From Ramlibacter sp. (GTDB lineage: Bacteria; Pseudomonadota; Gammaproteobacteria; Burkholderiales; Burkholderiaceae_C), in NCBI GenBank assembly GCA_030695945.1, contig JAUYOG010000040.1, positions 1 through 64,000 on the forward strand: a stretch of 64,000 bases of DNA, read 5' to 3'. Below the pieces are notes generated by a model. The model was not told the DNA's origin, did not search any database, and worked only from the letters and a program-made list of their open reading frames with translations. The translations under genes were made by a program, and so were the position numbers. This document shows positions 1-8,122 of this stretch, one piece after another; the first letter of the stretch is position 1, and the number at the start of each line of letters is the position of its first letter.

Positions 1-1520
1 CCCATGCCCTGCGCTGCCAGCTTGTCGGCATAGAGCTTGCGCGTGCCGGGATGCTGGGCGATCTTCTTGTACATCAGCGGCTGCGTCAGCGCCGGCGTGT
101 CCTGCTCGTTGTGGCCGAGCTTGCGGAAGCAGACGATGTCCACCACCACGTCCTTCGCGAACTCCATGCGGTACTCGAGCGCGAGCTGGGTGGCGAGCAC
201 CACGGCTTCGGGATCGTCGCCGTTCACGTGCAGCACCGGGGCCTCGATCATCTTGACGACGTCGGTGCAATACAGCGTCGAGCGGCTGTCGCGGGGGTCG
301 CTGGTGGTGAAGCCGATCTGGTTGTTGATGACGATGTGCACCGTGCCGCCGGTGAAGTAGCCGCGCGTTTCGGCCAGCGCCAGGGTTTCCATCACGACAC
401 CCTGGCCGGCAAAGGCCGCGTCGCCGTGCACCTGCACCGGCAGCACCTGCTTGCCCTGCGGGTCGGCGCGCCGGTCCATGCGGGCGCGCACCGAGCCTTC
501 GACCACCGGGTTGACGATCTCCAGGTGGGAGGGGTTGAAGGCCAGGCTCAGGTGGACGGGGCCGCCGGGGGACGTGACGTCCGAGCTGAAGCCCTGGTGG
601 TACTTGACGTCGCCGGCCGGCAGTTCTTCCTTGGCGGTATGGTCGAACTCGGCGAACAGGTCGGCCGGCATCTTGCCCAGCGAGTTGACCAGCACGTTCA
701 GGCGGCCGCGGTGGGCCATGCCGATCACGATCTCCTGCACGCCCTTGGCGCCCGCGCCCTGGATCAGTTCGTCCATCGAGGCGATGAAGCTCTCGCCGCC
801 CTCGAGCGAGAAGCGCTTCTGGCCGACGTACTTGGTGTGCAGGAAGCGCTCCAGCCCTTCGGCGGCCGTGACGCGGTCGAGGATGTGCTTCTTCTTCTCC
901 GCGCTGAAGTTGGGCTTGCTGCGGATCGATTCGAGCTTCTGCTGCCACCAGCGCTTCTTGTGCTGGTCGCTGATGTACATGTACTCGGCGCCGATGGAGC
1001 CGCAGTAGGTTTCGCGCAGCGCATTGATCAGCTCGCGCAGCGACATCGTTTCCTTGCCGAAGAAGGTGTTGCTGATGTTGAACACCGCTTCCTGGTCGGC
1101 GTCGGAGAAGCCGTAGAACGAGGCTTCGAGTTCCGGGATGTGCTCACGCTCGGCGCGCTTCAGGGGGTCGAGGTCGGCCCAGCGGCACCCGACGTTGCGA
1201 TAGGCCGCGATGAGCTGCTGCACCGCGGTGCGCTTGCGCCCCATCTCGGCGTCCTGCGCGCCGCCGACGACCTTGGTGCCGCCTTGCTTGGCCCGCTCCG
1301 CGAACGCGTTGATGACCGGCATGTGCGGCACATCCTTGGCGTTGCTGCCGTCCACGGCAGGGACGTGCTGGAGCGCGTCGAAGTATTCGCGCCAGGTCTC
1401 GGGGACGCTGGTCGGGTTGGCGAGGTAGTTTTCGTACATCTCCTCGACATACGGCGCGTTGCCGCCGAAGAGATAGGAATTGCCCTGGTAGGCCGTGTAG
1501 ACGGTGCTGGGGTCACTCAT
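1..1520 (-). CDS. sucA: 2-oxoglutarate dehydrogenase E1 component (5' part, cut by window edge)
   Basis: This is the thiamine-diphosphate E1 subunit of the 2-oxoglutarate dehydrogenase complex, which decarboxylates 2-oxoglutarate in the TCA cycle. About 506 codons are visible; the family is usually 930-960 residues, so the C-terminal half lies beyond position 1. The protein opens with MSDPSTVYTAYQGNSYLFGG, the usual E1o N-terminus. The catalytic region GMAHRGRLN (His about residue 270), the ThDP/Mg motif GDAAFAGQG (about residues 366-374) and NNQIGFTT are intact. The ATG at 1518-1520 is the only start that keeps the conserved N-terminus. The gene is transcribed leftwards, 474 bases after prpE, so sucB and lpd are expected outside the window. 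Confidence 0.95.
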   Translation of the reverse strand, partial: MSDPSTVYTAYQGNSYLFGGNAPYVEEMYENYLANPTSVPETWREYFDALQHVPAVDGSNAKDVPHMPVINAFAERAKQGGTKVVGGAQDAEMGRKRTAVQQLIAAYRNVGCRWADLDPLKRAEREHIPELEASFYGFSDADQEAVFNISNTFFGKETMSLRELINALRETYCGSIGAEYMYISDQHKKRWWQQKLESIRSKPNFSAEKKKHILDRVTAAEGLERFLHTKYVGQKRFSLEGGESFIASMDELIQGAGAKGVQEIVIGMAHRGRLNVLVNSLGKMPADLFAEFDHTAKEELPAGDVKYHQGFSSDVTSPGGPVHLSLAFNPSHLEIVNPVVEGSVRARMDRRADPQGKQVLPVQVHGDAAFAGQGVVMETLALAETRGYFTGGTVHIVINNQIGFTTSDPRDSRSTLYCTDVVKMIEAPVLHVNGDDPEAVVLATQLALEYRMEFAKDVVVDIVCFRKLGHNEQDTPALTQPLMYKKIAQHPGTRKLYADKLAAQGM

Positions 1521-1994
1521 GCGTGCGCTACTTTCCGTCTCCCTGCAGAAGACATTAGCTGGTTAGGAAACCTTCCGCGACACGGCTGGACCGGATGGCG
1601 GATGCGACGGTGGCTGGAAGGGCCTTGGTTGCGACCCGGATTGTGCCACCGATTCCTGTCAGTCGCCCGTCAAGTTGCCCGAACGCACCTGCGCACAAGA
1701 GTTATCGCGCGCCGGTCAAGGACGCCGGGCGGCCAACTCCGCGAATGTCCCCCGGCGCGGGCACGCCCGCTTCCTCCTCCTTTATTTCGCTGCGTCGGCC
1801 ACCCGACGCCCTTGACCCGGTTGCAACGCTCGAGCGCCCGGATACGGCGCAGACCAGGACGGTGGGGCGCTCTGCGCAGCGAAATAAAGGCGGAGGTAGC
1901 CCGCAAGGGCGACGGGGGACATTCGCGGAGCAGAGTGCCCCGCCAGCCTGGTCCACCTAGGATGCTGGCACACCCATTTGTGCCGCCCAGTTCC
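1521..1994. other. Intergenic region prpE-sucA
   Basis: This 474-base stretch separates the prpE stop from the sucA start, both on the minus strand. It must hold the sucA leader and promoter and any prpE terminator. Its main visible content is the long imperfect palindrome at 1737-1930, listed separately. Short ORFs cross it on both strands but none has a recognisable product or a convincing ribosome site, so I call it non-coding. Confidence 0.6.
1737..1930. repeat. Long imperfect inverted repeat (MITE/REP-like)
   Basis: Outer arms of 18 bases (1737-1754 and 1913-1930, CTCCGCGAATGTCCCCCG and its exact reverse complement) enclose inner arms of 16 bases (1779-1794 and 1875-1890, CCTTTATTTCGCTGCG and its exact reverse complement). 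Further partial pairing continues inward (GCGTCGG.. against ..GCGCTCTGCGC). The whole could fold as a 194-base hairpin. I found no second copy in the window. It may be a non-autonomous mobile element or a complex terminator after prpE. Confidence 0.7.
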
Positions 1995-3890
1995 CTAAGG
2001 CGCCATCAGGTCCCGGATCTGCTGGAGCGCCGTCGGGTCTTCGATGGTCGTGAGGTCGCCGGCGTCGCGGCCTTCGGCCACGGCCTGGATCGCGCGGCGC
2101 AAGAGCTTGCCGCTGCGGGTCTTGGGCAGCAGGTTCACGAAATGGACACGGGACGGCCGGGCCACGGCGCCCAGCTGCTCGTCCACCACCTTCATGATGT
2201 CGCCTTCGAGCTTGAGCCGGGCGGCCGTGTCGGTGAGCCCCGCGGTATCGCGCGGCACCACGAACGCCATCGCGACCTGGCCCTTGAGGCTGTCGGCGAC
2301 GCCGACGACGGCGACCTCGGCCACGTTCGGATGGCTGGAGATGCTCTCCTCGATCTCGCGCGTGCCCAGCCGGTGGCCGGCCACGTTGATCACGTCGTCG
2401 GTGCGCCCGAGGATGAAGAAGTAGCCATCCTTGTCCTTGATGCCCCAGTCGAAGGTGCTGTACACCGTCCGCCCCGGCACCGTGTGCCAGTAGGTATCGA
2501 CATAACGCTGGTCGTCGCCCCACACGGTTTGCATGAAGCCCGGGGGTGTCGGGCCTTCGATCACCACCACGCCCTTTTCACCGGGGGCCGTCAATTCCTT
2601 GCCCGTGCTCTCGTGCACCAGCTTGATGTCGTAGCCATACATGGGCAGGCCGGGGCTGCCGAACTTGCTTGTCTTCATTTCGACGCCGTTGGCCAGGGCC
2701 AGGATCGGCCAGCCGCTTTCGGTCTGCCAGTAGTTGTCGATGATGGGCCGCCCCAGGCCGTCGGAGATCCATTGGGCTGTCGGCTCGTCCAGCGGCTCGC
2801 CCGCCAGGAACAACGCCTTCAGGCTGGACAGGTCGTACTTCTTGAGGAACGCCGGGTCCTGCTTCTTGAGCACCCGCACCGCCGTCGGCGCGCTGAACAT
2901 CGAGGTCACCTTGTACTTCTCGACAAGGCTCCACCAGACACCCGCGTCCGGGCGGATCGGCAGGCCCTCGTACATGATCGTGGCCATGCCCGCGAGCAAC
3001 GGGCCATAGACGATGTAGCTGTGGCCGACCACCCAGCCGATGTCGCTGGTGGAGAAATAGGTTTCGCCCGGCTCGCCCAGGAAGATGTGCTTCATGCTCG
3101 CCGCGAGCGCCACCGCATAGCCGCCGACGTCGCGCTGCACCCCCTTGGGTTTGCCTGTGGTGCCGCTGGTGTAGAGGATGTAGCTGATGTCGGTCGAATC
3201 CAGCCATTCGCAGTCTACCGACACGCTGCTGTGCTTTTCGGTCAGCGCCGCCCAGTCGTGGTCGCGCCCGGCGACGCTCTCCATCGGGGCCAGGCCGCGA
3301 TCGACCATCAGCACGGACTGCGGCTTGTGGCTGGACAGCCGGATGGCCTCGTCCAGCAAGGGCTTGTACGCCACGACCTTGCCGCCGCGCGAACCGGCGT
3401 CGGCGCTGACGATGACCTTGGGGGTCGCATCCTCGATGCGCGAGGCCAGCGAAACCGAGGCAAAGCCGCCGAACACCACCGAATGAATGGCGCCGATGCG
3501 CGCGCACGCCAGCATCGCGAAGGCCGCTTCCGCGATCATCGGCATGTAGATCAGTACGCGATCGCCCTTTTGCACGCCCAGGCTCCTGAGGGCGGCGGCG
3601 GCGCGCTGCACTTCGGCGTGCAGTTGGCGGAACGAGTAGGTGCGCTCGGCGCCGGTTTCGGAGGAAACGTAGATGAGGGCCGGCTGGTCGGGCCGCGTCG
3701 CGAGGTGGCGGTCCACGGCGTTGTGGCACAGGTTGGTCGTGCCGCCGGCGAACCAGCGCGTGAACGGCGGCTTGCTGTCGTCGCAGATGGTCCGAGGCGC
3801 CTGCTTCCAGTCGATCAGCCGCGCCTGCTCGGCCCAGAAAGCGTCGCGGTCGTCGATGGAACGGCGATAGAACTCGGCGTACGTGCTCAT
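1995..3890 (-). CDS. prpE: Propionyl-CoA synthetase
   Basis: This AMP-forming acyl-CoA synthetase of 631 residues activates propionate (and probably acetate) with ATP and CoA in the cytoplasm. The N-terminus MSTYAEFYRRSIDDRDAFW is typical of PrpE rather than Acs. The ATP-binding P-loop YTSGTTGKPKG is near residue 250, and the C-terminal lysine (K595 in TRSGKLL) is the residue that acetylation controls in this family. The ATG at 3890 is preceded by AAGGAG; an upstream open extension to 4451 has no homologous look and crosses a repeat, so I reject it. It is a single gene, with sucA downstream on the same strand. Acetyl-CoA synthetase is the alternative name, but the N-terminus favours PrpE. Confidence 0.9.
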   Translation of the reverse strand: MSTYAEFYRRSIDDRDAFWAEQARLIDWKQAPRTICDDSKPPFTRWFAGGTTNLCHNAVDRHLATRPDQPALIYVSSETGAERTYSFRQLHAEVQRAAAALRSLGVQKGDRVLIYMPMIAEAAFAMLACARIGAIHSVVFGGFASVSLASRIEDATPKVIVSADAGSRGGKVVAYKPLLDEAIRLSSHKPQSVLMVDRGLAPMESVAGRDHDWAALTEKHSSVSVDCEWLDSTDISYILYTSGTTGKPKGVQRDVGGYAVALAASMKHIFLGEPGETYFSTSDIGWVVGHSYIVYGPLLAGMATIMYEGLPIRPDAGVWWSLVEKYKVTSMFSAPTAVRVLKKQDPAFLKKYDLSSLKALFLAGEPLDEPTAQWISDGLGRPIIDNYWQTESGWPILALANGVEMKTSKFGSPGLPMYGYDIKLVHESTGKELTAPGEKGVVVIEGPTPPGFMQTVWGDDQRYVDTYWHTVPGRTVYSTFDWGIKDKDGYFFILGRTDDVINVAGHRLGTREIEESISSHPNVAEVAVVGVADSLKGQVAMAFVVPRDTAGLTDTAARLKLEGDIMKVVDEQLGAVARPSRVHFVNLLPKTRSGKLLRRAIQAVAEGRDAGDLTTIEDPTALQQIRDLMAP

Positions 3891-3913
3891 TGTTGTCTCC
3901 TTCTTTTGACGAC

Positions 3914-3969
3914 GGGCCGCCCCCAGGCAAAAGGCGCCCCCTCGGGGGGCAGCGAAGCGTGGGGGCTCC
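3914..3969. repeat. Comamonadaceae-type intergenic palindromic repeat, copy 1
   Basis: The core GCCCCCTCGGGGGGCAGCGA followed by GCGTGGGGGC is shared with copies at 46876-46938 and 47885-47946. The copy sits between the isochorismatase-family gene and prpE. Self-complementary GCCCCC/GGGGGC blocks would form a stable stem in RNA. All three copies have the same orientation relative to the minus-strand genes around them. Confidence 0.8.
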
Positions 3970-4042
3970 AGAGATAGCTCGCGGGCCCATTGTGGCGCCG
4001 CGCCTTGCCCCAACCTGACGATGCGAAGGCCGCTGGCAGGAA

Positions 4043-4651
4043 CTATTTGATCAGGCTCAAGGCGTCCTTGAAAAGCGGATGTTCCGCAGTCCGCAGCCAC
4101 TCGAACGCCACCATTTCGGTGGTGACCAGTTCCGCGCCCGCGCCGGCCAGCCGGTCGAAGGCGGCATCCCGGTTGCGCTCGGTGCGCGAGCTGCAGGCAT
4201 CGGTGACCACCCAGACCTCGAATTCGTCCTCCAGCAGGTCCAACGCCGTCTGCAGCAGGCACACGTGCGCCTCGCAGCCGGCCATGACGATCGTGTTGCG
4301 CTGTTCGCCTGCGGAAGGCGCTGGCTTCTGCAGATGCTTGGGCAGGCTGCGCGCGTTGCCACCCTGCGGGGCGCGCGCCGGCGGGCGGAGCAGCTCGACG
4401 AGGCCGTCCACGGCGCCGCTGAAATGCATTTTCGAAAGCGTCTTGCGGCACAGGGCCCGCAGCTCGGCAGGGTTTTCGCCCAGCCGAGTGGGGTTCTGTT
4501 CCGTGCCCCAGGCCGGCACCTCCAGCAGTTGCGCCATGCGGGCGAGCCGCATCGCATTACCGAGCACGGCATCGGCTTCGTGGATCGCAGGCATCAGTCG
4601 GGCCTGGTAGTCCACCAGCACCAGTTGGGAGTCATCGGCTTCGAGCAGCAT
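4043..4651 (-). CDS. Isochorismatase-family cysteine hydrolase
   Basis: This 202-residue cytoplasmic protein has the isochorismatase/nicotinamidase-like fold. The presumed catalytic triad is visible: Asp14 in LVLVDYQARL, Lys74 in KTLSKMHFS and Cys131 in GCEAHVCLLQTA. The family hydrolyses amides or enol ethers, and this branch (YcaC-like) has no settled substrate. The ATG is at 4651. It is transcribed away from the dehydratase-like gene that starts at 4735, so the two share an 83-base divergent promoter region. I would not assign nicotinamidase, because the metal-binding residues of PncA are not evident. Confidence 0.8.
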   Translation of the reverse strand: MLLEADDSQLVLVDYQARLMPAIHEADAVLGNAMRLARMAQLLEVPAWGTEQNPTRLGENPAELRALCRKTLSKMHFSGAVDGLVELLRPPARAPQGGNARSLPKHLQKPAPSAGEQRNTIVMAGCEAHVCLLQTALDLLEDEFEVWVVTDACSSRTERNRDAAFDRLAGAGAELVTTEMVAFEWLRTAEHPLFKDALSLIK

Positions 4652-4734
4652 CGCGGGCTTTCATGGTTGCAACGCATTATTCCAGCGTGCTGAAATGGGC
4701 GGCACCGGACAACTACCTGCACGAGGTCCAACCC

Positions 4735-6351
4735 ATGAATGCACCTGCCGCCGCCTCGCTCCTGATGTCCGGGAAGGACTACCGGGAATCGCTGCGCCGT
4801 TATAAGCCGAACGTGTTCGTGGACGGGCGCAAAGTCGTCGGCGTGGCCGACGAGCCTGCCTTCGCGCCCGGCCTGAACGCCATCGCGCTCACCTACGACT
4901 ATGCGCTGGAGCCACGCTACGCGCCCTTGATGACTGCGATCCAGCACACCAGCGGCAAGCGGGTCAACCGGCTGACCCACATCGACATGAGCAGCGGCGA
5001 CCTGCTCAACAAGCTGGAAGCCGTCCGGCTGGTGTGCCAGGAAACCGGCTGCGCGCAGCGCTACCTCACACACGACGCACTGAATGCCATCGGCCAGGTC
5101 AGCGCGCGCATCGACGATGCGAAAGGCAGCACCGAGCACATGGCACGTTTCCTGGCCTACCTGCACCGCGTGCAGGACCAGGACCTGACGCTGGGCGTCG
5201 CCATGACGGACGCCAAGGGTGACCGCAGCCTGCGCCCGCACGAGCAGGCCAACGTGGACAGCTACGTGCACGTGGTGGAGCGCAATGCACGGGGCATCGT
5301 CATCTCCGGCGCAAAGGCCATCGTCACCGGTGCGCCCTACATGCACGAGTTGCTGGTCATGCCGTGCCGCAACATGGGTAAGGAAGACGCGGATTTCGCG
5401 GTCTGTTGCGCCGTCCCCATCGACGCGCCGGGCCTGACCATCGTCGCGCGGCCGGCGGGCCGGCCCGGCGAGAAGGTGGAGCACGGCGCGGCGCTCTTCT
5501 CGCGCAAGTACGGACAGAGCACCGGCGTGTGCATGTTCGACCGCGTGCTCGTGCCCTGGGACAACGTGTTCTACGAAGGCGAGTGGGAGCACAGCGGCCA
5601 CCTCACTTACCGCTACGCGACGCACCACAGGCAGACTTGCATCGGGGCGCGGGCCGGGTTCGGCGACCTGCTCATCGGCGCGGGCGCGCTGATGTGCGAG
5701 GCGAACGGTTTCGACCCGGGCCAGGAAACGCACCTGCGCGAGCAGATGGTGGAGCTGATCAAGATCACCGAGGGCTTCTACGCCTGCGGCGTCGCGGCCA
5801 GCGTGTACGGCAAGGCCGACGAACACAGCGGCACCTTCATGCCCGACCCGGTATATTCCAACGTGGGCAAGCTGCTGCTGTCGACGCAGATCTACGACAT
5901 GCACCGCATCGCCCATTACGTGAGCGGGGGCCTGATCGTCACGCTGCCCGGACCGGACGAGGACCACAACCCGGAAACCGCGGCGCGGCTCGCCGACGTG
6001 CTGCGCGCCAACCCGGCGGTTCCCTACGAAAAGCGCATCGAGACGGCGCGGTTCCTGGAGGACCTGACGGCCGGCTACCAGGGCGGGTGGTACAGCGTGA
6101 TCAGCCTGCACGGGGGCGGCTCGCCGGCCGCCATGAAGCAGGAAATCTGGCGCAATTACCCCGTCGGCTCGAAGGTGGAACTGGTGGAGCGCCTGCTGGA
6201 GCGCAACGTGCTGCACGATCCGCAGCGTGCGATCACGCGCAACCGCCAACCTGGCAAGTGCTGTGACATGGGATGCACCGCCCCGGGGCAGCCGGTGATG
6301 GTGGATTTGCCCCCGACCGGCGCGAAGGCCGGCGGGAAAGCCGCCGGCTAA
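4735..6351 (+). CDS. 4-hydroxybutyryl-CoA dehydratase/HpaB-like flavoprotein without Fe-S ligands
   Basis: This 538-residue protein belongs to the 4-hydroxyphenylacetate-3-hydroxylase superfamily and aligns best with 4-hydroxybutyryl-CoA dehydratase (AbfD): AMTDAKGDRSL, HHRQTCIGARAGFGD and SLHGGGSP match AbfD blocks. AbfD binds a [4Fe-4S] cluster through Cys99, Cys103, His292 and Cys299. Here Cys99 and His292 are kept (C106, H298), but the other two positions are Tyr110 and Ala305. The AbfD catalytic Glu455 position appears to be Ile456. FAD use is likely, but radical dehydratase activity is doubtful. I chose ATG 4735 because GAGG lies nine bases upstream and the N-terminus then fits; an earlier ATG at 4663 falls beside the divergent gene. 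A flavin monooxygenase is an alternative role. Confidence 0.75.
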   Translation: MNAPAAASLLMSGKDYRESLRRYKPNVFVDGRKVVGVADEPAFAPGLNAIALTYDYALEPRYAPLMTAIQHTSGKRVNRLTHIDMSSGDLLNKLEAVRLVCQETGCAQRYLTHDALNAIGQVSARIDDAKGSTEHMARFLAYLHRVQDQDLTLGVAMTDAKGDRSLRPHEQANVDSYVHVVERNARGIVISGAKAIVTGAPYMHELLVMPCRNMGKEDADFAVCCAVPIDAPGLTIVARPAGRPGEKVEHGAALFSRKYGQSTGVCMFDRVLVPWDNVFYEGEWEHSGHLTYRYATHHRQTCIGARAGFGDLLIGAGALMCEANGFDPGQETHLREQMVELIKITEGFYACGVAASVYGKADEHSGTFMPDPVYSNVGKLLLSTQIYDMHRIAHYVSGGLIVTLPGPDEDHNPETAARLADVLRANPAVPYEKRIETARFLEDLTAGYQGGWYSVISLHGGGSPAAMKQEIWRNYPVGSKVELVERLLERNVLHDPQRAITRNRQPGKCCDMGCTAPGQPVMVDLPPTGAKAGGKAAG

Positions 6352-7565
6352 CCGGCGACGCTCGGTGCGGGCAGTGTCGGCGGCAAGGCGGGCCGCGCGG
6401 GGCGTTCGGCTTTCGGTGCGACCGCCGCGGGCAGCGACACGATGCCCATCGGCCGCGAATGGCGCTCCCGCTCGCGCTGCATGTGGTGATGGCGCCGCTG
6501 CTCGTGCTCCTGCTGCCGCGCAAGTTCGCGGCGCAGGTCGCCATGCAGTTCCTCGACCGATCCGGTATCGCTTGCGGCGCTCTCGACCAGGAAGCCCGGG
6601 ACGAGGACGATCTCGCTGTCGCCGGCGTCCAGCTCGATGCGCATCGGGTTGCCCAGCACGCGCTGGATCGCGGCAAGCGCCTTTTCGCGGCTCATGCCGG
6701 GCAGCACGACGGCGAACTCGGCCGGTCCCGTGCGCGCGGCGAGGCCGCGGTCCACCGACAGCGCCGACAATTTGCGCACGATGCGCGCCATCAGCTTGCG
6801 CGCGATGCGGCTGCCGTAGATGGTCCGCACTTCGAGCAGGTCGGCGCAGTCGAACACGGCCACGGTGAGCGGGCGACCCTCGCGCCTGCACGCCGCGAGC
6901 ATCTCGTCGCCGTGCGCCGCGAAGCCGGCCAGGTTGTAAAGCGCCGTGCTGCCGTCCATGCGCCCGTTTTCCAGCGTTTCATCCGGCCGGCGCATCACGG
7001 CGCCGAACTTCATGGCGAGCAACAGCGGGAAGATGGCGAGGAAGCCGCCCTGGGCCATCAACTCGGCCACGGGTGGCGGGTTGGGCACTTGCAGCGAGCC
7101 CACCGCGAATTCGAGCACCGCGAAGGCGACGACGCCCGCGGCCCAGGCGGGCTTGAGCATGAACGCATAGTAGAGGCAGGTGATGCTGAGCCAGAAGAAG
7201 AACAGGCCGCCGGGGCCCCCGACCTCGGCGGCCGTCTGCGTATGCAGCACATAGGCGCCCGCGATCAGTGCCAGCCCGCGCCACGCCATCTCCGACTGGT
7301 GGCGGGCCGGACGCGCCTCCGCCCACTTCCCCACCAGCCCGGCATAGAGGACGAGCAGCCAGACCGCCGGCACGTCAGGAAAGGAGAACATGGCGAGCCA
7401 GGCGGTGTACACGGCGATCGACCATGCGACCCACCGCTCGAGGTGGCGCACACTGTGCGAGATCCAGGCGTTGGGGGTGACGGTGCGCTGGGCAGGGCCA
7501 GCGGACCTGCCCGCCCGCCCGGGGTCGGGTGGCGCTGTCAACGGGGCGGGGGACGATGCGGGCAC
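6348..7565 (-). CDS. Membrane protein with degenerate GGDEF domain
   Basis: The protein has about 405 residues. The N-terminal half carries about five hydrophobic segments (from WVAWSIAVYTAWLAMF onward) and the C-terminal half is a GGDEF fold beginning at DGSTALYNLAGF. The active-site signature is GPAEF instead of GGDEF, so diguanylate cyclase activity is probably lost and a sensory or binding role is likelier. A histidine- and arginine-rich stretch and a proline-rich tail end the protein. I prefer the GTG at 7565, because AAGGAG lies eight bases upstream; an in-frame GTG at 7622 would add 19 residues. It is convergent with the dehydratase-like gene, with a 4-base overlap at 6348-6351. Confidence 0.7.
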   Translation of the reverse strand: MPASSPAPLTAPPDPGRAGRSAGPAQRTVTPNAWISHSVRHLERWVAWSIAVYTAWLAMFSFPDVPAVWLLVLYAGLVGKWAEARPARHQSEMAWRGLALIAGAYVLHTQTAAEVGGPGGLFFFWLSITCLYYAFMLKPAWAAGVVAFAVLEFAVGSLQVPNPPPVAELMAQGGFLAIFPLLLAMKFGAVMRRPDETLENGRMDGSTALYNLAGFAAHGDEMLAACRREGRPLTVAVFDCADLLEVRTIYGSRIARKLMARIVRKLSALSVDRGLAARTGPAEFAVVLPGMSREKALAAIQRVLGNPMRIELDAGDSEIVLVPGFLVESAASDTGSVEELHGDLRRELARQQEHEQRRHHHMQRERERHSRPMGIVSLPAAVAPKAERPARPALPPTLPAPSVAG

Positions 7566-7675
7566 GGGAGTCTCTCCTTGCGCAAGCTCCACACGGCTTA
7601 CGCTTTGAGACAATGAAAACACGTGGCTACATGCGGGCGCTAAGCAAATTCTCCGGCGGGCCTTAAGAAAATCCC

Positions 7676-8122
7676 CTACTTGAGCCCCTGCGGTGGCTCG
7701 TGCACCAGAAGCCAGTACACCTGCAGCCGCTGCACCTGCTCGATAAACCGGCTGAAGTCCACCGGCTTGCGCACGTAGCTGTTGGCACCGTTTTCCAGGC
7801 TCGCGACGATGTCCTCCTCCTCGCTCGAGGAGGTGAGGACCACGACGGGCACGTAGCGGGTGCGCTCGTCATCGCGCACTTGCCGCAGCACCTCGATGCC
7901 CCCCAGCCTGGGCAGCTTCAGGTCCAGCAGGATCAGCGCCGGCACCTCGCGCGGGTCGCGGCCCGCGTGGCATCCGGTGCCGAAAAGGTACTCGAGTGCT
8001 TCCAGGCCGTCGTTGGCGACGACGATCTCATTGAGCACATTGTTTTCCGCCAGGGTCATCAGGGTGAGCTCCTGGTGATCCGGGTTGTCTTCGACCAGGA
8101 GGATCCGGCTCGTGTTTTTCAT
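7676..8122 (-). CDS. Single-domain response regulator (Rcp1-like)
   Basis: The 148-residue protein is a stand-alone receiver domain. The acidic pair is in LLVEDNPDHQ, the phosphoacceptor Asp is in LILLDLKLPRLGG, the Thr/Ser switch is in VVLTSS and the Lys is in VRKPVDF. It has no output domain, as in the Rcp1-type regulators that partner phytochrome-like or PAS histidine kinases. It starts 95 bases inside the 3' end of the upstream kinase gene, in another frame on the same strand, so the two are surely co-transcribed and probably translationally coupled. Confidence 0.9.
   Translation of the reverse strand: MKNTSRILLVEDNPDHQELTLMTLAENNVLNEIVVANDGLEALEYLFGTGCHAGRDPREVPALILLDLKLPRLGGIEVLRQVRDDERTRYVPVVVLTSSSEEEDIVASLENGANSYVRKPVDFSRFIEQVQRLQVYWLLVHEPPQGLK

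Noticed and set aside
1946..1961. 16-base exact match GCCTGGTCCACCTAGG with 32325-32340
   Set aside because: One site is intergenic and the other is an lhgO/receptor junction; flanks differ, and one such match is about what chance gives in a GC-rich 64-kb window.
51..3977. Plus-strand open frame of 1308 codons across sucA and prpE
   Set aside because: It is antisense to two genes with clear catalytic motifs; it arises from high GC codon bias, has low-complexity composition and no recognisable domain.
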